A stretch of DNA of 64,000 bases from Eriocheir sinensis (lineage: Eukaryota; Arthropoda; Malacostraca; Decapoda; Varunidae), in the NCBI RefSeq assembly GCF_024679095.1, contig NW_026111206.1, positions 442,753 to 506,752 of the forward strand. Direction: 5' to 3'. A program made the position numbers and the translations under genes. Under the pieces are notes generated by a model, which was not told where the DNA came from, searched no databases, and saw nothing but the letters and a program-made list of their open reading frames with translations. This document shows, piece by piece, positions 12,641-28,345 of the stretch (positions within the stretch are counted from its first letter, which is position 1; every line of letters starts with the position of its first letter).

Positions 12641-13234
12641 ATTTGCTACATGGTAAAGCCAACATTTGATATCGTTTGTCTTATGTAAAATCTGAAGCGG
12701 TCTTCGTAGCCACGCATGAAGGCAGGGCCGTATACCTCACAGTCCATCGGGGATCCTCCACTAATACCCGAGGGGTCCCCCGTTAAATGTAAATGTTCGT
12801 GGGTCTTGTAAGCGGGAAAAAGCTTCATAAAACTACATGCATTCATCTAAAACAGCATATTCCAAAATAGAGCATAAAATTTAGTAAGTTTTTCAACTCG
12901 GTCAAACATGCGCCCATTTGCTTAACTATAAAGGAATAGATAAAATATTCTTAATTCTTTTGAATTGCAACTATCCGCAAATAAATCTTGATAAGTAAGA
13001 AAATATAATGCACTCTTAGCCATGGGTCGTTAGATCAATATTGATTTGTTAAACATGCAGGCAGGAATTGGTTTGCTAATAGAATGGTAGACGAATGGAA
13101 GAGACTTGGCAGTCGTGCATGTGGTGAATTTCACTGTGATAGGCACTATTATTAATAGGTAAGGTAAATTCATTAATAGGATAATAGTTTTATTGTAAAG
13201 GTTTTCATTGATAAGATAAGAAATACATTATTTT

Positions 13235-14012
13235 ATATGTACTTTTATATATATTTTTATACGCATTTACATTATTTAATATTTATTTTGAATATATAAT
13301 TTTATACAAATTCATGGTATTTTATGTGTATTTGTATATATATTTTCATATAAATTTACATTATTCTATGTGTATTTTGTTCATATATTTCATTACAAAT
13401 TTACTTTATTTTATGTTTATTTTGTATGTGTATTTTGTACATTTATATTTATACACGTTTACTCATACAAATTTATATTATTTTATTGGTATTTTGTTTA
13501 TTTATTTTGATACGAATTACATGATTATATGTGTATTTTGTACACATTTTTTATACGTATTTACATTATTTAATGTGTATTTTGTTTATATATTTTCATA
13601 CAAATTTACGTTATTATATGTGTATTTGTATAAATATTTTGATACCAATTTACTTTATTTCATGTATTTTGTATATATATTTCAATTCAAATTTAGCTTA
13701 TTTTGTGTGTGTTTTGTATATATTTTCATACAAATTTAATTACTTCTGTGTATTTTTGTATATAGTTTTATATAAATTTACGTTATTTTATGTGTATTTT
13801 GTATATTTATATTTATACAAATACACATTCTTTTATTGGTATTTTGTTTATTTATTTTGATACGAATTTACATTATTTTATGTGTATTTTGTATACATTT
13901 TTTATACGTATTTACTTCATTTTATGTGTATTTTGTATATATATTTTTATAAAAATCTACGTTATTTTATGTGTATTCGTATACATATTTTGAAAGAAAT
14001 TTACATTGCTTT
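13235..14012 (+). repeat. Satellite inverted repeat A, left arm
   Basis: Inverted match to 14,056-14,485 across a spacer of about 43 bp. The left arm carries about 350 bp that the right arm lacks. The same forward sequence recurs at about 28,885-29,290 and 42,535-42,800. Confidence 0.8.
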
Positions 14013-14055
14013 ATATGTATTTTGCATATCTATTTCAATACAAATTTACCTTATT

Positions 14056-14485
14056 GTACATATAAAACAATGTAAATTTGTTTCAAAATATATGTACGAA
14101 TACACATAAAATAACGTAGATTTCTATAAAAATATATATACAAAATACACATAAAATTAAGTAAATACGTATAAAAAAATGTAAACAAAATACACATAAA
14201 ATAATGTAAATTCGAAACAAAATAAATAAACAAAATACCAATAAAAGAATGTGTATTTGTATAAATATAAATGTACAAAATACACTTACAAAATAAACAT
14301 AAAATAAGGTAAATTTGTAATGAAATATATGTACAAAATACACATAAAATAATGTAAATTTATATGAAAATATATTTACAAATACACATAAAATACCATG
14401 AATTTGTATAAAATTATATACTCAAAATAAATATTAAATAATGTAAATGCGTATAAAAATATATACAAAGTACATATAAAATAAT
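14056..14485 (-). repeat. Satellite inverted repeat A, right arm
   Basis: Reverse-orientation partner of 13,235-14,012. It ends where the left arm meets the array edge. Confidence 0.8.
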
Positions 14486-14979
14486 GTAAATTCGTATCAA
14501 TATAAATCAACAAAATACCAATAAAATAATATATATTTGAATGAAAATAGATTTACAAAATACACATAACCTTACTAAAATTTGTATTGAAATATATACA
14601 AAAATACATAAAAATAATTTGAGTTTGAATGATAATAGATATTCAAAATACATAAAACTAGGTAAATTTCTTTTGAAATATATATACAAAATACCCATAA
14701 AATATTGTAAATTTGTGTCAAAATATATAAACAAATACACATAAAATAACGTAAATTTGTATGAAAAATATATACAAAATACACATAGAATAATGTCAAA
14801 TCGTATCAAAATGAATGAGCAGAATATCAATAAAATAACGTAAATTTGTATGAAAATAAAGATGCAAAATACCTATAAAATAAAGCATATTTTTATAAAA
14901 ATACATATAGAAAAATACACATAGAATAATTAAATTTGTATTAAAATTAATATACAAAATGCATATACAATAAATTTAA

Positions 14980-17900
14980 ATTTGATTATATTAAATGAAA
15001 TAAATATACAAAATAAACATAAAATAAGGTAAATTTGTAATAAAATATATGTAAGAATACACATAAAATAATATAAATTTGTATGAAAATATATATACAA
15101 ATACACATAAAATAACATGAATTTGTATAAAATTTGTTTCAAAATATATACGAATACACACATTTTTTTGAAAATTTTTATGAAAATGTATATATAAAAT
15201 ACACATAAAATAATTTAAATACGTAGAAAAATATATATACAAAATACACATAAAATAATGTAAATTCGTAAAAAATTATATACACAAAATTCCAATAAAA
15301 GAATGTATATTTGTAGGAAAATATATATACAAAAAACAAATAAAATAACTAAAATTTGTATAAAAATATATACAAAAATACACAAAAATAATTTAAATTT
15401 GTTTGAAAATAGATATGCAAAATACACATAAAGTTAGGCAAATTTGTATTGAAATACATATACAAAACTCACATAAAATAATGTAAATTTATATGAAAAT
15501 ATATAAACAAATACATATAAAATAACGTAAATTTGGATAAAATATATATACAAAATATACATTAAATATTTTAAATATGTATAAAAATATATTATATTAT
15601 ATATATTTTTATTGATATTTGCGTTATTTATGTGTATTTTGTATGTTTTCTCATAGAAATTTACATTTTTTTATTGGTATTTTGTCTATTTATTTTGATA
15701 CGAATTACATGATTATTTGTGTATTTTGTACATTTTTTTATAAGTATTTACATTATTTAATGTGTATTTTGTTTATATATTTTTATACAAATTTACGTTA
15801 TTATATGTGTATTTGTATAAGTATTTTGATACAAATTTACATTATTTTATGTATTTTGTATATATATTTCAATTCAAATTTAGCTTATTTTATGTGTATT
15901 TTGTATATCTATTTATTTTAATACAAAATCAAATATTTTATATATTTTTATAAAAAAATGCGTTATTTTATGGGTATTTTCCATCTTAATTTTCATACAA
16001 ATTTACATTATTTTATTAATATTTTCTGTATTTATTTTGATACGATTTTACATTATTTTATTTGTTTTGTATATATTTTTTATACATATTTACATTATTT
16101 AATGTGTTTTTTGTATATATATTTGATACAAATTTACGTTATTTTAAGTCTATATGTTTATATATTTTCATTCAAATTTACATTATTTTATGTGTATTTT
16201 GTATATGTATTTCAATACAAATTTACCTAATTTTATATGTTTTTTGTATATTTATTTTCATACAAGATTAAATTATTTTTGTGTATTTTTGTATATAGTT
16301 TTATACAAATTTAGGTTATTTTATGTGTATTTTCTATATCTATTTTCATACAAATACACCTTCTTTTCATGATATTTTGTTTATTTATTTTGACACGAAT
16401 TAACATTATTTAATGTGTATTTTGTATATATATATTTTTATACGTATTTACATTATTTCAAGTGTATTTTGTATATATATTTCTATAGAAATCTGCGTTA
16501 TTTTATGTGTATTCGTATATATATTTTGAAACAAATTTACATTGTTTTATGTGTATTTTGCATATTTTTTTAATACAAATTTACCTTATTGTATGTGCAT
16601 TTTGTATATTAATTTTAATACAAATTTGATTAATCTATGTGTATTTATGTATATGTATTTTTATAAAAATATCCTTTATTTTATGGGTATTTTGCATCTT
16701 TATTTTCATACAAATTTACATTATTTTATTGATATTCTGTGTATTTATTTTGATATGATTTTACATTATTCTATGTGTATTTTGTATATATATTTTATAT
16801 AAAATGTATTTCTTTTCATTTCATACAAATCTACATTATTTTATGTGTTTTTTGTACATGTATTTAAATACAAATTTAACTAGTTATATGTGTATTTTGT
16901 ATATCTATTTTGTATGTATATTTTCATAGAAATTTACTCTATTTTATGAGTATTCGTATATATATTTTGATACAAATTTACATTATTAATGTGTATTTTG
17001 CATATCTATTTCAATACAAATTTACTTTATTGTACGTGCATTTTGTATATTTATTTTAATACAAATTTAATTATTTTATATGTATTTTTGTATATATATT
17101 TTTATGCAAATATGCGTTATTATATGGATATTTTGCATCTTTATTTTCATACAAATTTACATTATTTTATTGATATTCTCTTTATTTATTTTGATACGAT
17201 TTAACATTATTCTATGTGTTTTTTGTATATATTTTTTTATATATATATTTACATTATTTAATGTTAATTTTGTATATATTTTTTATCCAAATTTATATTA
17301 TTTTATGTGTATTTGTTTATATATTTTCATACATATTTACACTATTTTATGTGTTTTTTGTATATATATTTTTCTACGTATTTAAATTATTTTATGTGTA
17401 TTTTGTATATACATTTTCATAAAAAAATTACGTTATTTTATTGTGTGTATAAGTATATATTTTGATACAAATTTTATACAAATTCATGTTATTTAATGTG
17501 TATTTGTATATATATTTTCATACAAATTTATATTATTTTATGTGTATTTTTTCATATATTTCATTACAAATTTACCTTATTTTATGTTTATTTTGTATAT
17601 TTATTTCATTCAATTTTAAATTATTTTATGTGTATATTTGTATTTGTATTTAGGTTATTTTATGTGTATTTTGTATATATATTTTCATCCAAAATTACAT
17701 TATTTTATTGGTATTTCTGAATTTAAATTGATACGAATTTAGATTATTTCAATGGTATTTTGTATACATATTTTTATACTCATTTACATTATCTAATGTG
17801 TGTTTTGTATATATATATTTATGCAAATTTATCTAATGTTCATTTTTGTACATATATTTTATAGAAATTTGCGTTATTTTATGTATATAGTTTTATATAA

Positions 17901-18290
17901 ATTTACGTTATTTTATGTGCATTTTGTATATTTATATTTATACAAATACACATTCTTTTATTGGTATATTGTTTATTTACATTTATACGAATTTACATTA
18001 TTTTATGTGTATTTTGTATACATTTTTTATACGTATTTACTTTATTTTATGTTTAGTTTGTATATGTATTTTTATAGAAATCTACGTTATTTTATGTGTA
18101 TTCGTATATATATTTTGAAACAAATTTACATTATATGTATTTTCCATATCTATTTCAATACAAATTTACCTTATTGTATGTGCATTTTGTATATTTATTT
18201 TAATACAAGTTCAAATATTTTATGTGTATTTTGGTATCAATAATTTTATAAAAAATGCGTTATTTTATAGGTATTTTGCATCTTAATTTT
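14980..18290 (+). repeat. Satellite inverted repeat B, left arm (3.3 kb)
   Basis: Inverted match to 58,660-61,950. Anchor pairs from the TGGGTATTTT motif: 15,973/60,934, 16,686/60,223, 17,125/59,782 and 18,270/58,678, with position sums of 76,907-76,949. The match passes through a strand switch (15,590 here, about 61,325 there), so the switch pre-dates the copying. Confidence 0.85.
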
Positions 18291-21200
18291 CATTTTATAT
18301 GTACTTTGTATATATATTTTATACGCTCTTACATTATTTAATATTTATTTTGAATATATTTTTATACAAATTCATGGTATTTTATGTGTATTTGTATATA
18401 TATTTTCATATAAATTTACATTATTGTATGTGTATTTTGTACATATATTTTATTACAAATCTTCCTTATTTTATGTTTATTTTGTATGTGTATTTTGTAT
18501 ATTTATATTTATCCAAATACACATTCTTTTATTGGTATTTTGTTTATTTATTTTAATTCGAGTTTACATTATTTTATGTGTATTTTGAATACATTTTTTT
18601 ATGTATTTACTTAATTTTATGTATTTTGTATATATATTTTTATAGAAATCTACGTTTATTTATTTGTATTCGTATATATATTTTGAAACAAATTTACATT
18701 GTTTTATATGTATTTTTGCATATCTCTTTCAATACAAATTTACCTTATTGTATATGCATTTTGTATATTTATTTCAATACAAATTTAAAAATTTTATGTG
18801 TATTTTGGTATATATATTTTTTAAGAAATGCGCTATTTTTTGGGAATTTTGCATCGTTATTTTCATACAAATTTACATTATTTTATTAATATTCGGTGTA
18901 TTTATTTTGATACGATTTTACATTATTCTATTTGTTTTTTGTATATACTTTTTATACATATTTACATTATTTAATGTGTATCATGCATATATATTTTATA
19001 CAAATTTATTATCTATTATCTATTTTCATACAAATACATTCTTTTCATGATATTTTGTTTATTTATTTTGACACGAATTTACATTATTTGATATGTATTT
19101 TGTATATATATTTTTATACGTATTTACATAAATTCATTTGTATTTTGTATATATAATTAATAGATATTCAAAATCCACATAAAATAACCTAAATTTGTCT
19201 CAAACTATATACAAAAATACACAAAATATTTTAAATTTGTATGAAAATAAATATACAAAATACACATAAAATTAGGTAAATTTGTATGGAAATACATATA
19301 CAAAATACATAAAATAATGTAAATTTGAATGAAAATACATAAACAAATACACTTAAAATAACGTAAATTTGTATAAAACAATCTATACAAAACGCAAATA
19401 CTATAAGGTAAAATCGTATCACAATATTTACACAGAATATTAATAAAATTATGTTATTTTGTATGATTATAAAGACAATATACCAATAAACTAACGGATT
19501 TTTTATTTATAAAATATATATACCAAAATACATAAAAAATTAGATTTGTATTAAAATAAATATATAAAACACATACAATAAGGTAAATTTGTATTGAAAT
19601 AGATACGCAAAATACATAAGCAATGTAAATTTGTTTCAAAATATGTATACGAATACACATAAAATAACGTAGATTTCTATAAATATATATATACAAAATA
19701 CACATAACATGAAGTAAATACGTATAAAATGTATACAAAATACATATAAATAATGTAAATTGTATCAAAATAAATAAACAAAATACCAATAAAAAGAATG
19801 TGTATTTATAATTATAAATATACAAAATACACATAAAATAACGTAAATTTATATAAAACTATATACATATATACACAGAAGTAATTAAATTTGTATGAAA
19901 ATATATACAAAATACACACAAAATAAGCTAAATTTGAATTGAAATATATATACAAAATACATGAAATAAAGTAAATTTGTCAAAAATATTTATACAAATA
20001 TATAATAACGTAATTTGTATGAAATATATAAACAAAATACATTAAATAATGTAAATACGTATAAAAATGTACAAAATACACATATAATCATGTAATTGTA
20101 TCAAAATAAATAAACAAAATACCAATAAAATAATATAAATTTGTATGAGTAAACGTCTGTTGCATATTTTTTCAATACAAATTTACCTTATTATATACGC
20201 ATTTTGTATATTAATTTTAATACAAATTTAATTATTCGATGTGTATTTTTGTATCTGTATTTTTATAAACATATGCTTTATTTTTTGGGTATTTTGCATC
20301 TTTATTTTCATACAAATTTACATTATTTTATTGATATTCTGCTCATTCATTTTGATACGAATTGACATTATTCTATGTGTATTTTTTATATATTTTTAAT
20401 AAAAATTAACTTTTTTATTTGTATTTGTTTATATATTTTGACACAAATTTACAATATTTTATGGTTATTTTGTATATACATTTCAAAAGAAATTTACCTA
20501 GTTTTATGTGTATTTTGTATATCTATTTTCATACAAACTCAAATTATTTCTATGTATTTTTGTATATATTTTAATACAAATTTTAGTTATGTTATGTGTA
20601 TTTTGTAAATTTATTTTCATTCATATATATATTATTTTATTGGTGTGTTGTTGATTTATATTGATACGAATTTACATTATTTTATATGTACTTTGTATAT
20701 ATATTTTTATACGCTTTTACATTATTTAATATTTATTTTGTATATATATTTTTATACAAATTCATGGCATTTTATGTGTATTTGTATATATATTTTCATA
20801 TAAATTTACATTATTTTATGTGTATTTTTTACATATATTTTATTACAAATCTACCTTATTTTATGTTTATTTTGTATATGTATTTTGTATATTTATATTT
20901 ATCCAAATACACATTCTTTTATTGGTATTTTGTTTATTTATTTTAAATCGAATTTACATTATTTTATGTGTATTTTGTATACATTTTTTTATACGTATTT
21001 ACTTAATTTTATGTGTATTTTGTATATATATTTTTTATAGAAATCTACGTTTTTTGATTTGTATTCGTATATATATTTTGAAAAAAATTTATATTGTTAT
21101 ATATGTATTTTTGCATATCTCTTTCAATACAAATTTACCTTATTGTATGTGCATTTTGTATATTTATTTCAATACAAATTTAAAAATTTTATGTGTATTT

Positions 21201-22256
21201 TGGTATATATATTTTTATAAGAAATGCGCTATTTTATTGGAATTTTGCATCTTTATTTTCATACAAATTTACATTATTTTATTAATTTTCGGTGTATTTA
21301 TTTTGATACGAATTTACATTATTCTATTTGTTTTTTGTATATACTTTTTTATACATATTTACATTATTTAATGAGTATCTTGCATATATATTTTATACAA
21401 ATTTATCATCTATTATCTATTTTTATACAAATACACATTCTTTACATGATATTTGTTTATTTATTTTGACACGAATTTACATTATTTGATATGTATTTTG
21501 TATATATATTTTTATACGTATTTACATAATTTCATATGTATTTTGTATATATATTTCTATAGAAATCTACTTTTATTTTATGTGTATTCATATATATTTT
21601 GAAACAAATTTACATTGTTTTATATGTATTTTGAATATCTCTTTTAATACAAATTTACCTTACTGTATATGCATTTGTATATTTATTTCAATACAAATTT
21701 AAATATTTTATGTGTATTTTGGTATATATATTTTTATAAAATGCGATAATTTTGGGAATTTTGCATCTTTATTTTCATACACAAATTTACATTATTTTAT
21801 TGATATTCTGTGTATTTATTTTGATACGATTTTACAGTATTCTATTTGTTTTGTGGATATATATTTTTATACACATTTACATTATTTAATGTGTATCTTG
21901 CATATATATTTTATACAAATTTACGTTATTTTAAGTGTATATGTTTTTATATTTTCATTCAAATTTACATTATTTGATATGTATTTTAATTCGAAATTAC
22001 ATTATTTTATGTGTATTTTGTATACATTTTTTTATACGTATTTAAATTAATTTTATGTGTATTTTGTATATATTTTTATAGAAATTTACGTTTTTATATT
22101 TTTACATTATTTAGTGTGTGTATTTGTATATATATTGTTTTGAAACAAATTTACATTATTTTATATGTGCATTTTCATATATTTTTATATGTTATTTGTA
22201 TATGTTTTCAATACAAATTTACTTTATTGTATGTGCATTTTGTATATTTATTTTTA

Positions 22257-24919
22257 TACATATTTAAAATATTTAATGTATATTTTGTATATATATATTT
22301 TATCCAAATTTACGTGATTTTATATGTATTTGTTTATATATTTTCATACAAATTTCATTATTTTATGTGAGTTTTGTATATGTATTTCAATACAAATTTG
22401 CCTAACTTTATGTGTATTTTGCATATCTATTTTCAAACAAATTTAAATTATTTTTGTGTATTTTTGTATATATTTTTATACAAATTTTAGTTATTTTATT
22501 TGTTTTTTGTATATATATTTTCTACAAATATACATTCTTTTATTGGAATTTTGTGTATTAAATTTTTTACGAATTTACATTATTTTATGTGTATTTTGTA
22601 TATATATTTTTCTACGTATTTAAACTATTTTATGTGTATTTTATATATACATTTTCATAAAAATTTACGTTATTTTATTGTGTGTATTCGTATATATTTT
22701 GAAACATTTTATACAAATTCATGTTATTTTATGTGTATTTGTATATATATTTTCATACAAATTTATATTATTTTATGTGTATTCTTACATATATTTTATT
22801 ACAAATTTACCTTATTTTATGTTTATTTTGTATATTTATTTCATTCAATTTTAAATTATTTAATGTGTATATTTGTATTTGTATTTAGGTTATTTTATGT
22901 GTGTTTTCTATATATATTTTCATCCAAAATTACATTATTTTATTGTTATTTTCTTAATTTAACTCGATACGAATTTAGATTATTTCATAGGTATTTTGTA
23001 TACATATTTTTATACTCGTTTACGTTATCTAATGTGTGTTTTGTATATATTTTTTTATGCAAACTAATTTTATGTGCATTTTTGTACATATATTTTTGTA
23101 GAAACTTAAAACGTTATTTTATGTGTATTTTGTATATGTTTTCTCATACAAATTTACATTATTTAATTAGTTTTTTGTTTATTTATTTTGATACGAATGA
23201 CTTGATTATTGGTGTATTTTGTAAATATTTTTTTATACGTATTTACATTACTTAATGTGTATTTTGTTTATATATTTTTTTTACAAATTTACGGTATTAT
23301 ATGTGTATTTGTTAAAAATATTTTGAAACGAATTTACTTTATTTTATGTATTTTGTATATATATTTCAATTCAAATTTAGCTTATTTTGTGTGTATTTTG
23401 TATATCTATTTTCATGCAAATTTAATTACTGCTGTGTATTTTTGTATATAGTTTTATACAAATTTACGTTATTTTATGTGCATTTTGTATATTTATATTT
23501 ATACAAATACACATTCTCTTATTGGTATTTTGTTTATTTATATTTATACGAATTTACATTATTTTATGTGTATTTTGAATACATTTTTGATTCGTATTTA
23601 CTTAATTTTATTTGTATTTTGTATATATATATTTATAGAAATCTACGTTATTTTATGTGTATTCGTATATATATTTTGAAACAAATTTACATTGTTTTAT
23701 ATGTTTTTTGCATATCTATTTCAATACAAATTTACCTTATTGTATGTGCATTTTGTATATTTATTTTAATACAAATTCAAATATTTTATGTGTATTTTGG
23801 TATATATAATTTTATAAAAAATGCGTTATTTTATAGGTATTTTGCATTTTAGTTTTCATACAAATGTACATTATTTTGTTAATATTCTGTGTATATATTT
23901 TGATACGATTTTATATTATACTATTTGTGTTTTGTATATATTTTTTTATACATATTTACATTATTTAATGTGTATTTTTTATATATATTTTATACAAATT
24001 AACGTCATTTTAAGAGTATTTGTTTATATAATTTACATTATTTTAAGTGTATTTTGTATATGTATTTCAATACAAATTTACCTAATTTTATGTGTATTTT
24101 GTATATTTATTTTCATACAAATTTAAATTATTTTTGTGTTTTTTTGTATATACATATAGAGTAAATGTCTATGAAAATATATATTCAAAATACATATAAA
24201 ATTATGTAAATAAGTATAAAAATATATATATCAAATACACCTAAAAAAATGAAAATTCGTATCAAAATAAATAAACAAAATTCCGATAAAAGAACGTATA
24301 TTTGTAAAAAAAATAAACATACAAAATACATATAAAATTACGAAAATTTGAATAAAAATATATACAAAAAAACAAAAAAATAAATTTCAATTTGTATGAA
24401 AATAGATATACAAAATACACATATAATTAGTTAAATTTGTATTTAAATACATGTACAAAATACACATAAAATAATGTAAATTTGTATGAAATGAAAACAA
24501 ATTCACATAAAATAGCGTACATTTGTATAAAATAGATATACAAAATATACATAGAATAATGTAAAATCGTATCAAAATAAATACACAGAATATCAATAAA
24601 ATAATTTAATTTTGTATGAAAATAAAGATGCAAAATACCCATAAAATAAAGCATATTTTTTTTAAAATACATATACAAGAATACACATAGAATAATTAAA
24701 TTTGTATTAAAATTAATATACAAAATGCACGTAAAATAAGGGAAATTTGTATTGAAAATATATACAAAATACGCATAAAACAATGTATATTTGTTTCAAA
24801 ATATATATACGAATACACATAAAATAACGTATATTTCTATAGAAATATATAAAAAAAATACACATGAAATGACGTAAATACGTATAAAAATATATATACA
24901 CAATACACATTAAATAATG
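22257..24919 (+). repeat. Satellite direct duplication, copy 1 (2.66 kb)
   Basis: Direct match to 61,333-64,000, offset about 39.08 kb, including the forward-to-reverse switch at 24,157 and distinctive variants such as AACTCGATACGAATTTAG. The partner is cut by the window end. Confidence 0.87.
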
Positions 24920-25884
24920 TAAATTCGCATCAAAATAAATAAACAAAATATCAATAAAAGAATGTGTATTTGTATGAAAATAGATATATAAAATAAAAAA
25001 TTGTAAATTTGTATAAAACTCTATTAAAAAAAACCACAAAATAATTTAAATTTGTATAAAATATATATACAAAATACACATAAAACTAGTTAAATTTCTA
25101 TTGAAATACATATACAAAATACACATAAAATAATGTAAATTTGAATGAAAATATATAAACAAATACACTTAAAATAACGTAAATTTGTATGAAATATATA
25201 CATAATACATTAAATAATGTAAATATGTATAAAAAAAATATATACAAAACACAAATAGAATAATGTAAAATAGTATCAAAATAAATACACAGAATATTAA
25301 TAAAATAATGTAAATTTGTATGAAAATAAAGATGCAAAATACCCATAAAACAACGCATTTTTTATGAAAATATATATACTAAAATACACATAAAATATTT
25401 AAATTTATTTTACAATAAATATACAAAATGCACATACAATAAGGTAAATTTGTATTGAAATAGATATGCAAAATACACATAAAACAATGTAAATTTGTTT
25501 CAAAATATATATACGAATACACATAAAATAACGTAGATTTCTATAAGAATATATATACAAAATACACATAAAATGAAGTAAATACGTATAAGAAAATGTA
25601 TACAAAATACACAAAAAATAATGTAAATTCGTATCAAAATAAATAAACTAAATGCCAATAAAAAAATGTTTACTTGTATAAATATAAATATACAAAATAC
25701 ACATAAAATAACGTAAATTTGTATAAAACTATATACAAAAATAAACAAAAATAATTAAATTTGTATGAAAATAGATATACAAAAGACACATAAAATAAGC
25801 TAAATTTGAATTGAAATAAATATAGAAAATACATAAAATAATGTAAATTTGTATCAAAATATATATTCAAATACACATATATTA

Positions 25885-28345
25885 AAAATAATATACAAAA
25901 TGCGTATATAATAAGGTAAATTTGTATTGAAAAAATATGCAACATACACGTTTACTCATACAAATTTACATTATTTTATTGGTATTTTGTATATTTATTT
26001 TGATACGAATTACATGATTATATGTGTATTTTGTACATATTTTTTTATACGTATTTACATTATTTAATGTGTATTTTGTTTATATATTTTCATACAAATT
26101 TACGTTATTATATGTGTATTTGTATAAATATTTTGATACAAATTTACTTTATTTCATGTATTTTGTATATATATTTCAATTCAAATTTAGCTTATTTCGT
26201 GTGTAATTTGTATATATTTTCATACAAATTTAATTACTTCTGTGTATTTTTGTATATAGTTTTATATAAATTTACGTTATCTTATGTGTATTTTGTATAT
26301 TTATATTCATACAAATACACATTCTTTTATTGGTATTTTGTTTATTTATTTTGATACGAATTTACATTATTTTATGTGTATTTTGTATACATTTTTTTTA
26401 TACGTATTTACTTCATTTTATGTGTGTTTTGTATATATATTTTTATAGAAATCTACGTTATTTTACGTGTATTCGTATATATATTTTGAAACAAATTTAC
26501 ATTGTTTTATATGTATTTTGCATATCTATTTCAATACAAATTTACCTTATTGTATGTGTTTTTTGTATATTTATTTTAATACAAATTTAATTTTTTGATG
26601 TGTATTTTGGTATATATATTTTATAAAAAAAAATGCGTTATTTTATGGGTATTTTGCTTCTTTATTTTCATACAAATTTACATTATTTTATTAATATTCT
26701 GTGTATTTATTTTGATACGATTTTACATTATTCTATTTGTGTTTTGTACATATTTTTTTATACAAATTTACGTTATTTTAAGTGTATTTGTTTATGTATT
26801 TTCATTCAAATTTACATTATTTTATGTGTATTTTGTGTATGTATTTCAATACAAATTTACCTAATTTTATGTGTATTTTGTATATTTATTTCCATACAAA
26901 TTTAAAATAATTTTGTGTATTTTTGTATATAGTTTGATACAAATTTAGGTTATTTTATGTGTATTTTGTATATCTATTTTCATACAAATACACATTCTTT
27001 TATTGATATTTTGTTTATGTATTTTGACGCGAATTTACATTATTTAATGTGTATTTTGTATATATATTTTTATACGTATTTACATAATTTCATCTGTATT
27101 TTGTATAGTTTTAAACAAATTTATATTATTTAATGTGTATTTTGTATGTATATATTTATACAAATACACATTCTTTTATTGGTATTTTGTTTATTCATTT
27201 TGATACTAATTTACATTATTTTATGTGTATTTTGTATACATTTCTTATACGTATTTACTTAATTTTATGTGTATTTTGTATATATTTTTATAGAAATCTA
27301 CCTTATTTCATGTGTATTCGTATATATATTTTGAAACAAATTTACATTGTTCATATGTATTTTGCATATCTATTTTTGTGTATTCAGTATTTATTTTTGT
27401 TATACATAGAATAATGTAAAATCGTATCAAAATAAGTACACAGAATATCAATAAAATAATTTAAATTTGTATGATAATAAAGATGCAAAATACCCATATG
27501 ATAAAGCATTTTTTTTTTAAATACATATACAAAAATACACATAGAATAATTAAATTTGTATTAAAATTAATATACAAAATGCACACATACAATAAGGTAA
27601 ATTTGTATTGAAAAAAAAACGCAAAATACAAATAAAACAGAGTAAATTTGTTTCAAAATATATATACGAATACACATAAAATAACGTAGATTTCTATAGA
27701 AATATATATAAAAAATACACTTGAAATTATGTAAATACGTATAAAAATATATATATAAAATACATATTAAGTAATGTAAATTCTTGACAAAATAAATAAA
27801 AAAAATATCATGAAAAGAATGTGTATTTGTATGAAAATAAATAATAGATAATAAATTTGTATGTAATATATATGCAAGATACATTTAAATAATGTAAATA
27901 TGTATAAAAAATATATATATACAAAAAACAAATAGAATAATATAAAATCGTATCAAAATAAATACACCGAATATTAATAAAATAATGTAAATTTGTCTGA
28001 AAATAAAGATGCAAAATTCCCATCAAATAGCGCATTTCTTATAAAAATATATATACCAAAATACACATAAAATATTTAAATTTGTATTGAAATAAATATA
28101 CAAAATGCACATACAATAAGGTAAACTTCTATTGAAAGAGATATGCAAAAATACATATAAAACAATGTAAATTTGTTTCAAAATATATATACGAATACAC
28201 ATAAAATAACGTAGATTTCTATAAAAATATATATACAAAATACACATAAAATTAAGTAAAAACTTATAAAAATGTAAACAAAATACACATAAACTCATGT
28301 AAATTCGAAACAAAATAAATAAACAAAATACCCATAAAAGAATGT
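25885..28345 (+). repeat. Satellite inverted repeat C, left arm (2.46 kb)
   Basis: Inverted match to 31,538-34,005. Anchor pairs 26,648/33,237, 27,494/32,384 and 28,020/31,846 give sums of 59,866-59,885. The arm spans three blocks and two strand switches, all mirrored in the partner. Confidence 0.85.

Larger units (their letters stand above)
11389..13227 (+). repeat. Segmental duplication, copy 2 (about 1.84 kb)
   Basis: Direct copy of 4,431-6,278, offset about 6.95 kb. It contains a GGT tract (11,446-12,005), the same GC-rich block, a CTA tract (12,517-12,640) and the same 3' 600 bp. Differences seen include AGCATATT for AGTATATT, GAGGGGTCCCCCG for GAGGGTCCCCTG, and a 2-bp deletion in GGCACTATT. 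Homology to copy 1 stops at GAAATACA, and the next base is already satellite. Confidence 0.93.
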
